The notes beneath the pieces were generated by a model. The model was not told the DNA's origin. It did no database searches and worked only from the letters and a program-made list of their open reading frames with translations. Positions 47,301 through 62,300 of a DNA stretch of 64,000 nt are shown here, in pieces. The stretch lies in contig NC_064755.1 in NCBI RefSeq assembly GCF_011397635.1, positions 20,071,282 through 20,135,281 of the forward strand. The letters run 5' to 3'. Origin of the DNA: Epinephelus fuscoguttatus. Lineage: Eukaryota; Chordata; Actinopteri; Perciformes; Serranidae. Made by a program: the position numbers and the translations under genes. Each line of letters begins with the position of its first letter. Position 1 is the stretch's first letter.

Positions 47301-50300
47301 CCTGTACCAACAGGGCTGTCTGAGCAGGCTCTTTGTTCTTCTGATTCATCGCCCTTTCCCAACCAAAACTCTCTATCAATGACATTAGGCTGGTTCTATC
47401 TCAAAAATGTAACTTGAGACACAAAATGGCTGTCACGTGTTAATGTTTCAGTATCAGGATCTGAATTATCTCACTGAACTGCAGTGATACTTTATTTTTG
47501 CTTCTCTTCATGCATTACAACCTTAAATGTTGGCTCTGAAAAAACACCCCATGCACCTTACTCTTTTTTTTTGCTGGATCTGTTTGCGCAGTGATTGCAC
47601 AGCAGCTCCTTAGCATTTTAGCCATGTTTTCAGTGTTTGTTTTTCCATGTGACTGCACCCGGCAGATGCTGAATATTTGCGTTTTTGACGTTCAGGGTAG
47701 TGAACCATGGTGACTTCTGTGTATGGTGATGTCACATTCATACCCTTTATTGTGCAATTGTGGCAAGTGTGACAATCCTGATGTGTGTGTGTGTGTGTGT
47801 GTGTGTGTTAGGAATATTTTGCTGAAGATTTTATAGGGGGGGGGACGATGCAGCATTCATGATGGCCACATTTACCTGGCAAACAAACAATACACCTTTG
47901 CCTATCTTCCCCTTTACTTTGAGGACATCTAGATAAGACTCATAGAAAGAGAAAGATGGTGAAAGTATACACAGAACGAATCAAACTGTTTGGATACTTG
48001 TGTTGCACTATAAGAAATATAAGCTATCTGTTTAGTAACACAGAAAATGTAATACACTTTTGGTAGAATTAGGTCTTTAAAGGGGTTCTTTGGGGTTTTC
48101 TTGTAAACAAACAAAAGTTTACATTCAGTGTTTTTCATTAAAACGCATTGTGTGTATGGTTGAGCTCTGACAAATGTGTTGAATGTATTTCCTCTTCATA
48201 AAACATTTACAATGCAGATTGTTGTGTGTTAAATCTAGCATTGTTTACATCCATGTTTACTAGCTTTGCTTTGCTGCATATCTTGGCGTTACCGTCACCT
48301 GTAGATCAGTGGAATAGTGTGAAAACATTGGCAAGGATCTGCACTGTGTCACTCGTGTTTGTCCTCAGGCACACACACACACACACAATGAACAAACCAG
48401 GGACTCACACTTAGAAAAATAGATTCATTGCGCTACTGGAGGTCTGAAACTCCACAGGGAACCTTCAACTAAAAATGTATTCATTCTGATTTCGGGAGTC
48501 ACCGACCACCCTAGTTTTGCTCATGATAATGTGGTCAGTTAAAGCTTTTTCCATGTGCGCTGGAGAGCACTCACCTAAAATGATCCAACTCCTGGTTGTC
48601 ATCCAGTCTTCATCTTTATTCAAAATACAGCATCTTGTAACAGCTCAGCATATTTAAAACATGATCTTTCAGCACTTTCAGACTGTAACGAATTCAGGTA
48701 AATGGTAAATTTACTTGCACCTTTATTTTGACCACTCAAAGTGCTGAAGTGCTTTTCCACTATATATCAAGTTCACCCATTCACACACACATTTATACAC
48801 AGGTGGCCATGAGCCTACCATACAAGGTGCCACCTGCTACTCAGGATACCACTCACACGCACTCACACACTGGTGGCACAGCCATCAGGAACATCTTGCC
48901 CAAGGATACTTCGACATGTGAACTGGTGGAGCTGATCGAACCACTAATCTTCTGATTAGTGGACACTCCGCTCTACCTCCTGAGCCACAGCTTCCCAGTG
49001 TGTATAATAACATAATATATCCATGGTAATTTCCTTTTTTTGGCATTCAAAAACATCCCAATCTACCATACAGTTGGATATCATGATGATGATATACTAA
49101 TTAGAAACATACACACAGCCCTAGCAACACACCGTCAGATGTCTTTTGTGTCCTGCCAGTGTGTATGTCTTTGTCCAAGACAGAGATGGAGGAGGGGAGA
49201 GGGGTAGACAAAGACATACACACAGTCAGATGTCTTTTGTGTCCTGCCAGTGTGTATGTCTTTGTCCATCCCTCTCCCCTCCTCCATCTCTGTCTTGGAT
49301 GTTTTGGACTGAGGGCCCTTCCTGTTTCTCTGTTCTTTCCCTCTGAGATCCAAGCGAGTGTGGATCAAAGCAGAGTTGGCCTGTGTATGACCATTGCAGG
49401 GCACATAAGGACGCCTGCAGACCAACACGTAATTTCACATTCATGATTTCATCATGTTTGTCTAGCAGCAAGGCTTTAGGGAAGGAAGTTGTTTCTCACG
49501 CTGCCCATCTGGTGGTTAAACTGTTTTGTGTTATGCTGTCAGGACAGGTGTTTTTATGTAACAGCCAACGGAGGTTTTGTCCTTCTAAAAGTTGAATGGA
49601 GGCTATATATTTTCACTCTTGTGGTCATTACAGGAAAATTACACATTATTATTATTTTTTTAAGGCAATGAATTCCACATGACCCCCGAAGAGAAGAAGC
49701 TACACTGTGATTACATTATTTTTGCGTTATGCCCTAAAACAATTGTGGTCTTTGCATTAATTGGGCCACTAAATGTTAATGGATAAGCCTGTGATCAAAC
49801 AGACAAAAGCCCTGCTTGATCCCCCCACTGTGCCGTGCGACCCCTTGTTATAGTCATGCTTCCCACAGTCATGAGATTCCTGGAAAAGTTATTTAATGAG
49901 AAAAACTGTTTTCCAGGCCTGGAAAAAGGTTTGGAATTAACAGAATGTTTTGTAAAACCTTTAAAAATATTTCGTTTTGGCTGTTTTTTTGTTTAATATG
50001 TTCAGAAAAATCCCCAAACATATCTAATGTCGCGCAAAATATGTTAAACCATTGAAATGTTAATGGTATCACATGATACATATAGACTGGATCGGCATCG
50101 GGTCATCACCACACCCCCTTTTGGGGAAAAGAAACACGCTGTCACATAAAGAGAGAAACTGGAAAATGCCAAAAAGCTGTTGTGTGGTTAATCAGTGATT
50201 GCACACCTAGATTCGAGGCACATAAGATGCATTAATATTCACTGTCAGTGCAGTGTGGTAAATGATGCTGGTGACAGTCACTACTCATCAAGCAGCAACC

Positions 50301-53300
50301 CTCCAGGGCTGAAAAATGAAGCCAACATGGAAGTGCCAAAAACTGCAGTTCTTTAAATGGCCGCTTGAGGCTGGCTTTCTGAAGCCAGGCAAACCTCAGA
50401 GACCCCCCCATGTTAAACTGCCTAACGTTACAGCAGAAATTGATATGTCTATAGCCTAGTACAAAAGATGATTTTGGTCTCTGTAGCTAATTTCAGCATT
50501 TTTGACAACTGTACAAGCGGGACAGTTTATAAAACTGACCTGTGTACATTTTATTAAGGCTTAAAGATATGCTTATTTAAGAGCAGGCAGCTTTGAGTAC
50601 CAAATAACAAGATGGCGATGGCTGGAATGCAGAAGTCTAGGCTTCAAAACTGGAGCTATGTCCATTATTTTTACAGTCTGTGCTACTGATTGATAGCTTA
50701 TAGCTGTTAAGTCTATTGGCATATGCAGCTGACAGGATGGTCTAATGAAGATGTACCAGGAAAGTCAGCAGGCACGAGCAATTGTTTATTTGCAAATTCT
50801 TTGGAAGTGTGTGTTTGTAATGTACGGCTGTATCACTATGTTGGCCTACCTTGCCATTGTCAAAACAGAGCATTAAATAATTGTCGCCGTGATGCCTTTT
50901 CATAGTTGTAAAATTCTCCCTCATAGTATTATAAACCACTGTGCAGCATTTTAGCATCGGATGAGCTTGAAAACTCATGGAACTATTTCTCAGACCAGTT
51001 ATATTTAATCGTCTCACCGGTACCTTTAACAACAGGCCTCCACCAACGCAGCAGCTTGAGTTTGAAAACCCAGTAAGACCACATTACTGCTATCTTCCAA
51101 GGTTTGTAGTAAAAATAGTCAAAAATAGAATCTGCAGTCTTAAATTCAGACTTTCTGAGTTATATTTGCCACTTTGTTGGCTCAGTCACATGCACTCTAC
51201 TCATAATTCAGAAATTTCTGGCATGAACTGAAGTCAGAATAAGACGAAGGAGATTTTTCCATCAATATTATGCCAATGAAGAGACTTAAGAGGCTTAAGA
51301 GTGTAATACAAGTAACAACCTATTTGTTCACTCAGTAAAGTAATGCCTTACTTTGTTTGAATGCAGTGTGTAATAATGTAATTACAGTATCATTAATTAC
51401 CCGGGAATTACTGGATATCCAGCCATGCACTTGGAAACTAAGACCGTAATCATCCCTTCTATCTAATATGTCAGAATTTGGGGTGAAGAAGTTGTCATAT
51501 GCCACCCACCATCTGGAAACATGAGCTTTCCACTGCTCGGTTCTGTATTTTATAGTCTGATTAAGATTTCAATCATCCAGTTCGCTCATTGGTTAAAAGC
51601 ATCATTAGCTATCTGTGTGTGCTCACATTGATGATGTGTGAATGCATCTGCTTTCTATGAGGTTTTTTGTTGTTGTTGTTTGTATTGTTTTATTGGCTGT
51701 TTAGCTCTGTGTGTGTTTTCAATTCATTGAGGTAGTCACCACACATCCCCACGCTGCTTCTCTCTCACACACTCATAAATGCACACGCCTTCTCGTGTCC
51801 TCGAATGACCCGCTTGCTGAGCCTGACAGCAGCATTCCTCTGTCTCCCTCTCTCTCTCTCTCTCTCTCTAGGATCTTGGAAGTTTGGGCCAAAATTTGGT
51901 TTAGATTTTGCACCACGACACACATGTCTAGCAGCTATTCACAATGGTTCACACGAACAGCTTTATCACGTTTAGCTGTTCTGTCGGGTACAGGGAAGAC
52001 TGTTTGAATGAAACTGCAGTGTGGGATATGCACAGGCTTTAGTTTCCTGCAGACACCAAAGGATGCGAGAACAAAAAGCTGCACAAAGGCCACGATTCCC
52101 TTGGCAGTGTCTGGGAGCCTAGTCCAATAAAAAGCTCTTTTATTTTCCCCTTCTTTTTAGCTCATACTTTGATTGGGTCTGTAAAGTGATATGAGCGCAT
52201 GGCCAAAACAAACACACAGTGACTTATTCCTTAAACTTCATGATGCAGGTCAAGCTTTTCACACACACATGCAGTTAGGGAAGGGAATCTCCAGGCACCT
52301 CATAATTTGATTTAGAGGGCAATGATTCAACAACAGCAAAAAATTAGCGACTATCCAAATTTCTGATTTCTATACGATTTATTTTTCTCACCATGTGACT
52401 ATTTGATACTTTTAGAACATAGCATACTGTATTTGCTGAGATCAATAATTAAATAAACAAGATGAACTTACCTGCATACCATGTGGCTCTTGTGCAGGTC
52501 TCCTTTCCCTTCAACCTTAAAGCCAAAAGCTTCCATAACCAAGCTTTTAAACCAGTCGGATTGTATTCATCTGTGGTGGCTCATGGTAACCCATTGTGGA
52601 ATATTTTTGCCGGCATAGTGCCCAGTGTTTGCATACTGTAATATTTCACCCGCAATTCACATTCTGTTGACATTACCTCTAAAGAAACAATGGTCGTTGG
52701 TGAAGAAGTTGTCGGATAAAGAAAGGGACAGAACCCAGATTATCATTGGCCTTGCATTTCCAAGGTGGAGAGCACTGCCAGAGCTAAAGAGGCTACAATT
52801 TGACTTGGAGCTAGCTCGTGGAGAGCAGAGGTAGAGGGAGGTGTGGCTCATGACACACTTTGTTTTGGTCTACAGGCAGTGCACAACAGCAAACCTAGCA
52901 GTGAAACGATTTTGCTTTTTGCCCCTTTAATTAATTAATTCATATGAAATCATGGTACAGACTCTTGCCTGTATAGCAATACAAAAAAAATAAAGGGGAG
53001 GGGGCATGCTCCACATTGTTGTTTTCATGTATTAAGTGGTGGAGAGCAGCTTCACTGGTGCAACTTCAGCTACGAGGAAAGCCAAGATGCTGGGCAGGCC
53101 AGACAAAGGCATTTTTGAGGTGAAACAAACTGAGGCGAGAGTTATTTTGCTCTTTACAGAGGCAGCGCTTGACAGTGCGAGCGTTTCACTTGCATTTGCG
53201 ACAAAAAATAGGCGTGTGCGAACTGTAAAAAATATTTAGGGGCACATGTGCGCATTAAAAAATCAGCCGAAGCAGCCTATATTTTTGTCAATAAAAAAAT

Positions 53301-56300
53301 GAGATAATCTAACCGCAAATGTTGGAGGAACTCCAGACGCCTTCCCTCTTCCCCATGTGACACGGTTATGGGCGGTTTTCCAAGCCACTGTCGGCACAAT
53401 GAATATAAGTCCCACTGTCGGCAGCTTGGAAATAAGTCAAAGTGTGGAGGAGACGGACCGGGTTAAGCGGCGGACCTCCGGGGAAGCCTGCTCCGTTCTC
53501 CCCGCAGTTAGGGACCGTTCTCCATGGCCAGGCTGTCAGCTGGGTGGGAATAGTCCTGCAGAGTTTCAGAGGACCTGGAGAATGTTTTAGGATAGTAATA
53601 ACTAGGGATGTCCTGATCCAGCTTTTTCACTTCCTATCCAATACCGATATTACAGCCTTGAGTTTTGGCCGATACCGATACCGATCCGATCCAAGCGCGT
53701 ATTCACTTATTTTGTTGTCAGTCATGTTAGAAAAGGTTTGATCAAGCGATATTACTCTAACAAGAACAACTACTTAATCGGGTTAGTTAAAATGATCCAC
53801 AACAGTTGGTATGAGAAACTGACCTGTTTATTGTGAACAGGGTTAAATAAACAAACTTTAAACTTGAACATTAACATTAAATAAAAAATATAGCTGGTTT
53901 GCTTTGGCCCCATAATAAATAGAAAATAAATCAACACAAGAAATCTTTAAAATGTCTAACATTGAAATTAAAATAGCAGCAAGACTCCACACACTTGTGC
54001 TTTGGCCCACTAATAAATAAAAAATAGATTAACACCACAGGACATTGTTGATATTTAACAAACAATGCAGCCTTTCCTTTTCAGTTATTTTAGTAGTGTC
54101 AGTGCCAGCCTGGTGCACAGGCACACAATATTGTACAACTGTTTAAACAAGCAATAGTCCATCCATGGCTCCAATTTCACTAATTGTGCCCAAAACAATG
54201 CCATCAGTGCTCTTTACTTAAACAGTAAGAGTGTAAACCAAATAAAAATATCACTCTCAACAAACCAGAACAGAAAACAAATAGTCAGTTAACTAAGTTG
54301 ACCGCTACTCCTCCTACCCTTCCCTCCATGTGTGTCTGCCGTCTGCATGCTGGCCTGGTGGATTGATAGTAACTGCTGGAGCGGATCACTGGAATAGACT
54401 GCTTGAATAGCGGAGTGCTGGGCTGGCCAGAAAACCCGGATCGGATTCTGTGGAAAACTGGATCGGAGTTCTTGGATCAGCATTTTTCCATGCAGTCCGA
54501 TCCGATACCGATGCACGTTTTTTGCTAATATCGGCGGCCGATCGGATCGGGACATCCCTAGTAATAACATTATATAAGATAATCATATTGCAAAGATAAT
54601 ATATGTAAGATAATAACATTAAAGACAAAATTAAATTGCAATACTTTTTCAAAACTTGATGATTTTACCTTTCTGTACATTTTGTATACAAATTCATTAA
54701 ATAATTTTGCTTGTAAATGTCTATTTGCATCACGTTTATTGCGGAAAACACATTATTTGATCAATTTACATTGTGCTCTTAAAGTTCTTTGTGCGCTCCT
54801 TACTTTTTCAACTTAGGAGCACATGTGCTCCTTGGGAAAAAAGTTAGCATCAAGCCCTGGGAGGTGTTTCTAAGTTGTTTATTAGTGCAATGTGTGTTGG
54901 ACAATTAGCTGTGAATAAGCTAAGCAAGTTAAAGATGACATGATTTCCAGAAGGCAAAATGTTAATGATGACACATTTCTTCACTATCTTCTTTTATACT
55001 TTCAAAATAACAAAATCACCTGAAGCGAAATTCTGGGCACCCTGCATAATCAGTACTTAGTAGCACCCTCTTTGGCAAGTACCACAGCCTCTAAATGCTT
55101 TCTGTATTTCAGTTCTTCTTTGGGGGATTTTCACCCATTCTTCCTTGCAAAAGTCTTCTATCTCTGTAAGATTCTTGGGGCTGTCTTGCATACGCTGCTG
55201 TTTTGAGGTCTATTCACAGATTTCCAATTATGTTTAGGTCAGGGGATTGAAAACTTGAAACTTGCACCTCCTTGAAGTAGTCCATTGTGGATTTTGGGGT
55301 GTTTTTAGGGTCATTGTCCTGTTGTGGAAGCCCTTCTCTTTTCATCTCTTAGTTCTTTTAGAGGTCGTGTGATGTTTCCCTCCAGAATTTGCTTCTTTTT
55401 ATGAAATTCTGCACCTTTTTTTTCCCCTCAAACATACCTTTGCTCACTGCATCTAAACATTTCTATTTTAACTTCATCAGTCCACAGGACTTGTTTTCAA
55501 AAACTATCAGGCTTGTTTAGATGTTCCTTTGCAAACTCCTGATGCTGAATTCTGTGGTGAGGACACAGAAAAGTTTTTTCGGGTGACCTTTCCATTAAGA
55601 TCATAATTGTGCAGGTGTAGCTGCACAGTAGAACAGTGCACCACCACTCCAGAGTCTGATAAATCTTCCTGCAGGTCTTTTGCAGTCAAACAAACAGTGC
55701 TACGAGCGGCTTTCTTGGAAAGTTTTCATAGTTTTTCAGACCTCAACTTGACCTCCACAGTTCCTGTTAACTGCCATTTCATATTTACATTACGAACTGA
55801 GGAAACAGCAACAACCTGAAAACAGTTAACTATCTTCTTATAGTCTTCTCCTGCTTTGTGGGCATCAGTTGTTTTAATTTTCAGAGTGGTAGGCAGCTGT
55901 TTAGAGGAGCCCATGGCTGCTGATTGTTGAGACAAGGTTTTAGGAGTCAGCATATATGCATCACCTGGCCTTTCCTGGTGATGATTGTGAACAAGCCATA
56001 GCCCTAACAAGCTAATTAAGGTCTGAGACTCTGTGAAAAGTTGTCTGAGAGCTTTATGTCTAGGGTTGACCAGACTGCATGGTGTTCCTTTTTTCCCACT
56101 CTACAATTGTACCAAACAAAAATATTACTCCATCCTTGCTTGAAATGTTGAAAAGCATGTTTCATCTTAAACTTCCTGCCTCTTGGAGATCAGTCCATCT
56201 TCTACTCACTTAACACAGTAAAAGAAATTTTGACCAGGGGTGCCCAAACTTTTGCATGTCAAAGTATATTCTCATAGTCTCATGGAGCTGAGGGTGAGTG

Positions 56301-59300
56301 ACCTTTAGGTCAGCTCTTAAATCTGAAGAACCCCAGAAAGCACATAAAGACACCCGAGGGAAGCAGGGCCCAAACAAGTACAATATTAGTGATAGCACTT
56401 ATTCAAGGAGATAAATCACTTCAACCAGATATGGTTGTATACAAAAGACATAATATGTCTTAATCATGATTGGTGTAGTTTATCTTGGACCAGAATTTGT
56501 TAAGAACCTCAGACAAAGACAAAACAGAACAGGCTTAATCCTGATGTGTGCTTTCTTAAATGTCTGATGTGTGTGTTTACAGAGAGGCCTACATCAAATG
56601 GGCTAAGTATGATGTCACTGTTTTTGTAATCTGGGTGAATAGTGCTGAGGCTATGTTAGTATAACCTAGCATGCACAATTCATCACATGAGCTCTCTCTT
56701 TCGTCTTTCTCTGGGGCAGTTTTCCTCTCCTTCCTCTTTCACTCTCTCATTTTCCCATCTTCCCTGTGCTATGTAGCTGCGGTTACACCTGTCTTTTAAA
56801 GGCCACCTGCCACATCCAATCAAGCCAGGTCACATTAACCGTCAGAAGTTCACACTCTCAGGTCCAGTCTTGGCCACATTAATGTCCATTACATAAATAA
56901 AGAATTGTCACACTCTCTGGTTTTGATTTTTTTTAACAGCCCTACACAGATGTTTTCTCACTCCGTGGCTCCATTAGGGTCTCTTAATTTATCTGCATGT
57001 TGTCCAACGTTGTCCACACCTTGCCTATTTTGTGTTTCTCTGCAGTATTTGTCCCACTGAGAGTCATTATCAGAATCCACATTCTGAGGTGGCCTGCCTC
57101 ACACATTTTCTATCAGATCTCAGTTATGTGTGACGTCATGTGAGTTGTGTCTGACCACAGTCTGAATGCAAGAAGCATCACTCATTTACTGGGCAAAATC
57201 TCAAAATTAAGATGTCAAGTTGCTTTGAGACGATGAGTCTAAATTGGGCCTTAGAGGCCTCATAATGGAAGCTGTTTAGTAATTCCCTACACTGATTTCT
57301 TTATCCCTCCACTATGGATGGGTATGGGTATTAGATTTAATTACTTACATGTTGTATCAATCATTTTGAACACATCGGCTATTATCAGATGACGAGTTAG
57401 CTTCATAGTAGCTCTTTTAAAAAATGTATCTGCATTCTTATGTAGATATCTGTTTATAAAGATGAGCCAAAATGACCAGTGCATGGAAGAGAAAATGTTG
57501 GCCTAGATATCTGCTGGCTACACCGGATCAGCCGAAATATTGGTCCTCGTCCCCAGAGGCTTATCGTCGTCAGACTGATAGCTGATGGGTTCTGAGACTG
57601 ATCTTTTTATTAGTTTTCTGTAAATAAATAATGTGAGTACTCCTCTCAAAGCTCATGCTGGTTCTCATAAATGAGAACAACTTAATATCATGAGTTGATT
57701 TAATTTTGTTATAAGGCTGCTTTTCTCTGTGTTTGATGTTCTGCAATGTTCTGAACAGCCTGTTCCATACTGCAGTTGTGATGCATATTTCTGCCCTCAG
57801 AAGTGCGGCATTTTCTCACAGATCACATTTCTGAGAATAGGATTCATTGTGTTTATTGGCAGTACACTTTGTAATAATACTGCATTATGATGGAAATAAA
57901 TTAGGTGTTGATAAGTGTTGTCATGCATTTTCAGTACGATTAGTGTGGCCCTGACAAGACTACATTGCTAAAATAAATTTTCTTCTCTGTGTGATGATTT
58001 AATCAGGAAATTAATACATTTTGCAACTGCTTGTTAAGAAAAAAAAAGGAAAAAAAAGGACAATAATTGTCTTCAGGCTTTTGCTCTCAGCTCATCAGTT
58101 GTGTCAGCATTTGATGAAATAATGCTGTCCAGTAAGTTAACTGGTACTAATCACACTTTGCTTACTGTTACATAAAGCTCCAGAATGAACTTCAAACAAG
58201 ATTTTTTCAGTTAGAGATTAGTGAGGGAATTTGGGGCCTTGTTAAGGATAAGCGTAGAGCCCCTGCTTCAATCTTAACTGACAAAAGAATTTTAGGTGTC
58301 TTTGTAGTTGAGGCAGGCTGTGTTAAAGTTTTGAGAAGGCTGCAGACTGACCCTCCATCTTCCCTCTGTCCAACCATCATGCTCTGTATTGTCACAAGAG
58401 ATTTACTGCATGCAATGAGCAGCATAGTGTTCTTCACACATCTCACTCTACACTTTGTTTGTCTAACTGCTTATGCACACATTGAATCTCTGTTGTTTAG
58501 CTGCAGATGTTTCTGTGTCCACTTCCATGTTAGTCTGTGCCAACTTAGCCCTAAACTCAGCACAAATGTGCCAGCTGAAAGTCTGGACAAATCTGGATCC
58601 AAAGTTCTCCGGCAGCCTATAAAAACCCTCTCATGCAGACGGAAGAGAGAGGCAGACCCATGAAAGTATAAAATAACGAGTCTTTTACTGCACTCCCTGT
58701 CTGTCATAGCCTCTTATCTGGTGCCCTTCTCTCAGTGTGCTGTGATCTTACCCTGCACTGATGCAGACCAAATGGAGGATTGGAAGATGAAAGGAGCGAC
58801 TGATGAGGAGGAGGGGAGAAAGAAAAAAGATGAGGAGAGGAAAACCAAAAAGGGAGACCGTCTGGAAGAGATGTTTTGTCCCGTTCATGATTGAAAACTG
58901 AGACCAGTTGAGCTGTGAATCGGACAAAAACACATGCATGGTACTAGGTGCCACATAAAAAAACTTCAGGAAGTGGTGCCCTCTGCTAGCTCCAGTGGCT
59001 TAGGCAAATACACTGTGCCGCCAATGGCCTCGGATGCCCTTTTCCCCTTATCCATCTTTGCTGTCACTACCCTTTGTAACTCTGTAAAAGCAAAAAAGAA
59101 ACAAAAACAGTGCAATTATAAAACCGACAGAGGAGCACCAGATCCGTTGTCGAGTGAGCTCACAGTTTTTGGAGGAGTGTCAGATAGCTGTAAACCACTG
59201 CCGTGTCAGTCTGAGAAATCCAGCACATCTCAGGAGACAGCTATAAAGCTTCACCAAATTTACTCATCCTGTCATTCGCCTGCGTCATGTACCGATGATG

Positions 59301-62300
59301 GACCTGAATGCCGCCCATCGGGGGCTTTAGACGTGATTGTCAAGAGTTTGAAGGCAGCCCCCCACCCCCTCACCCTCACATCCTCCCCCTAGTTGAACCT
59401 CTGCCATCCCTTCCTGTCAGCACATGTTGCGGTGCATCTGTTGGACCCTCCCAAGCGGCATTGTTCATGGTCAGTGTGGGAACTGGGTCACAGAACAGAG
59501 AGTCCAGCTCGGCAATGGTCCTTCTGTCTGTACTGCCAGGACATGTAAACACAGCACCAGTCCAGAACCAGGAAAAACACAGGCAGTATTTTGTGATAGA
59601 GTGATGGTGCACAGAAGAAGAAGGATGTGTCGATGAGTTGATGAAGGAGATGATGAGAAACAAACAAGGGAAAGTGAGAGAATGAAGTGAGGAAATGAAG
59701 AAAGGAGACGAAGAGGAAACAGATGAGTTGGTGTGTTTTAAACTCAACTCATCTGAACTCTTGTTATATTGCAAGTGTTGATGTTCTTACATTTGTGCGG
59801 TTTGTGCCAAAGACATCAGCTCCTCCACGCCTGTTGTCAGTTAGCTTCGGTAAAGGTCTGGTGTTCTAGGACAGCGTCTCTTGATTTGTCATTCCTACAC
59901 ACAAAGCAGATGCTTGAACAATCTGTAAGGTTAACCTCAGAGAATCAGGGTGTGATTTGTGCTGGAATCAAACCATTGGCTCATGGCCCGAGTTCCTCAG
60001 TTGTCTTTTCTTGCTCTCTGCTCAAGAATGTTGTTTCTAATGTGTAAGGGGTTGTTGAGATTCCTGTGATTCACAGTCCGGGGGGAGGGTAAAAATGAGA
60101 TGAAAAGATACAAACAAGATGTTTTATGACCAATGTTTAGTGTAAGTGGGATGTACGTAAGCAGTCAAGGATTTAGAGGTCTAGTGGTGGATCGTGTTTC
60201 AAAGGAGTAGTCGTCTGCTTTGTGTTCTTGTGGCATCGTGGCCTGGAGATAAAAGGCCATAGATCGGGGAATCCGTAGTTCTGAATGTGTGCGTAGGTGT
60301 GTGTGTGTGTGTTTGTTACTCAGCATTTCGGAGCAATGCAGAGGAGGGTACCCCCAGTGGTGTTTTCTTTTGTCTTTGTGGGCAGAGCTCCGGGTCGCCG
60401 GGGTGTGTGAGTAAGAGGGACCAGATGTTTAAAATGCATTTAAACGTGACTCACCATCAGCACAGGCCTGGTGCAGTCCTGCCTCGCCAAGCCTACATCA
60501 TCATCCATCAGTTTCAGCTTTAACAGGATCCTGACGGGGACATTGTTGGTGAACTTACATGGATTCTAGGTTAATTATAGCCTGGTTAAGGTAATACTAC
60601 TTCTGTCATGTGAACTTGTGGTTCTCGACCCTCTTCGTGTCAAGGACCCCCTTAATTGATGCACATTAGGTCATGGACCCCCATTTGATAAGATTCAGGG
60701 ACTCTCCATCTGAAAAGATTTGTGGTTGTTGTTAATGAGCAAGAAGAGAATTCTATAGTTGTCAACTACATTTGAGGAGATGACTGTGGAGGAAATGAAA
60801 CCCATGATCAGAATAGTCACTGGTATGACTCTAGCCCTTTTTACACAGAGATTGTGCTACAGGGTCGCTACGAAGTCCCTTCTTCATACCGCCATTTTTG
60901 CACAGAATCAAACAATGGTGGCATAGTGCTGCTACATTGTGTGATTTTAGACAGCCTGCTGGCATCACCGAAGCAAATTAAGTACGATGGGTGTGCCATG
61001 GAACACAACAGCGTTGGCCTTTAGTGTCACATATAACCTATGTGTCGGCAGCACTTTTTAAACTATAACAATGGCATTAACATGGCAATAACAATTACCT
61101 ACCATCCCTGTTATATGGCGGCAGATCTCGTGCTCCGCTAGGAGGGTAAGGAGTACCTGCACCTCATTGTTTTTCAGTGTGCGGACATGTTCGGCCACTG
61201 TTTTCCTTCTTTGAGTTAGCTGCTAATTGCTACCACCTGCTTTTTAAATCTCCCGCGGTGAGTCACACACATAACAAATCATCAAAATGTCACACCCGTG
61301 CCACCCATGCTCCGGTCCTGCTGGCTGTCCCTTATATACATGTCATTACGGCGCTGTTACTACATCTGCTGCTGGCTTAAAGGTGAGACAACTCTGCCCC
61401 CCAATTCTGCAAAATTACCTTTTATACAGAATGGCGAGGTGGCATGACAGTGTGAAACTCTCGCCTTAAAGAGGCAGTGCAAAAGCGGCCTCTTAATCAC
61501 ATTGGTCTTACTTCTGTAGTGAATTAAATAGTCAAAATATTTCCCATTTTTCTGAGGACTCCCTGATACTCCCTCAAGGACCACTCTGGGTCCTCGGACC
61601 CCTGGTTGAGAACCACTGATCTAAAACCACTTATTTGGGATATTTGACTTATAATCAGAATGAGTATAATTATGATTTGCAGAGCTAGATTACTCATCAG
61701 TCTTTCCAGCGACTTCTGGCATGTAGACGGCACAGTCTGATCTCTGTCTGATTTTTGTGTCTGCACACGCACCACAAAAATGGAGTAAAATGGATGCAAA
61801 CTAGCATGTTTGGAAAAAATCAGCATGACTAGCAGTGGGGGAACAATAAAACTTGTTTTTCATGGAAATGATAGAAAAAAACAGCTTACGTAACGAAAAC
61901 TGCAGCTAAAGGTGTTTATGTAGAATTCAGACTGCACATTCTTCTGGACATTAAACGTGACTATTAAATGATTATGCCAGCACAAACCAGATGGTTGAGA
62001 CGGATGTTACTTGGTAGCGAGTCCTCTGAATGGTCTGTTTTGTTTTCTCCTTTACCAGTGCTGGCAAGAGTACAGGTAGCAGTAAAAGTGATTGTTTCTG
62101 ATGTGATGTCTTAGTGAGTTAAGGACTCTAGTGTGCTGCATGCTGATGTGAGATGACAAATGTCTCTTATGGCAGATCTGAAGTAGAACTGCTGGATTCT
62201 TGGCTGCTGTATGTCAAAGGTGCTGATTTTGGGACCCATTGAATCGTCTTGAAGAGAGATTGTTTGGTGGTTTGGGTGTACTGCTTAAAAGGTCAGTCTT

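Noticed and set aside
58934..59392. 152-codon open frame in the large banp intron
   Set aside because: No recognisable domain, no splice context, low-complexity composition; length is possible by chance in 64 kb.
59376..59774. 132-codon minus-strand frame
   Set aside because: Serine-rich low-complexity frame without domain or splice context.
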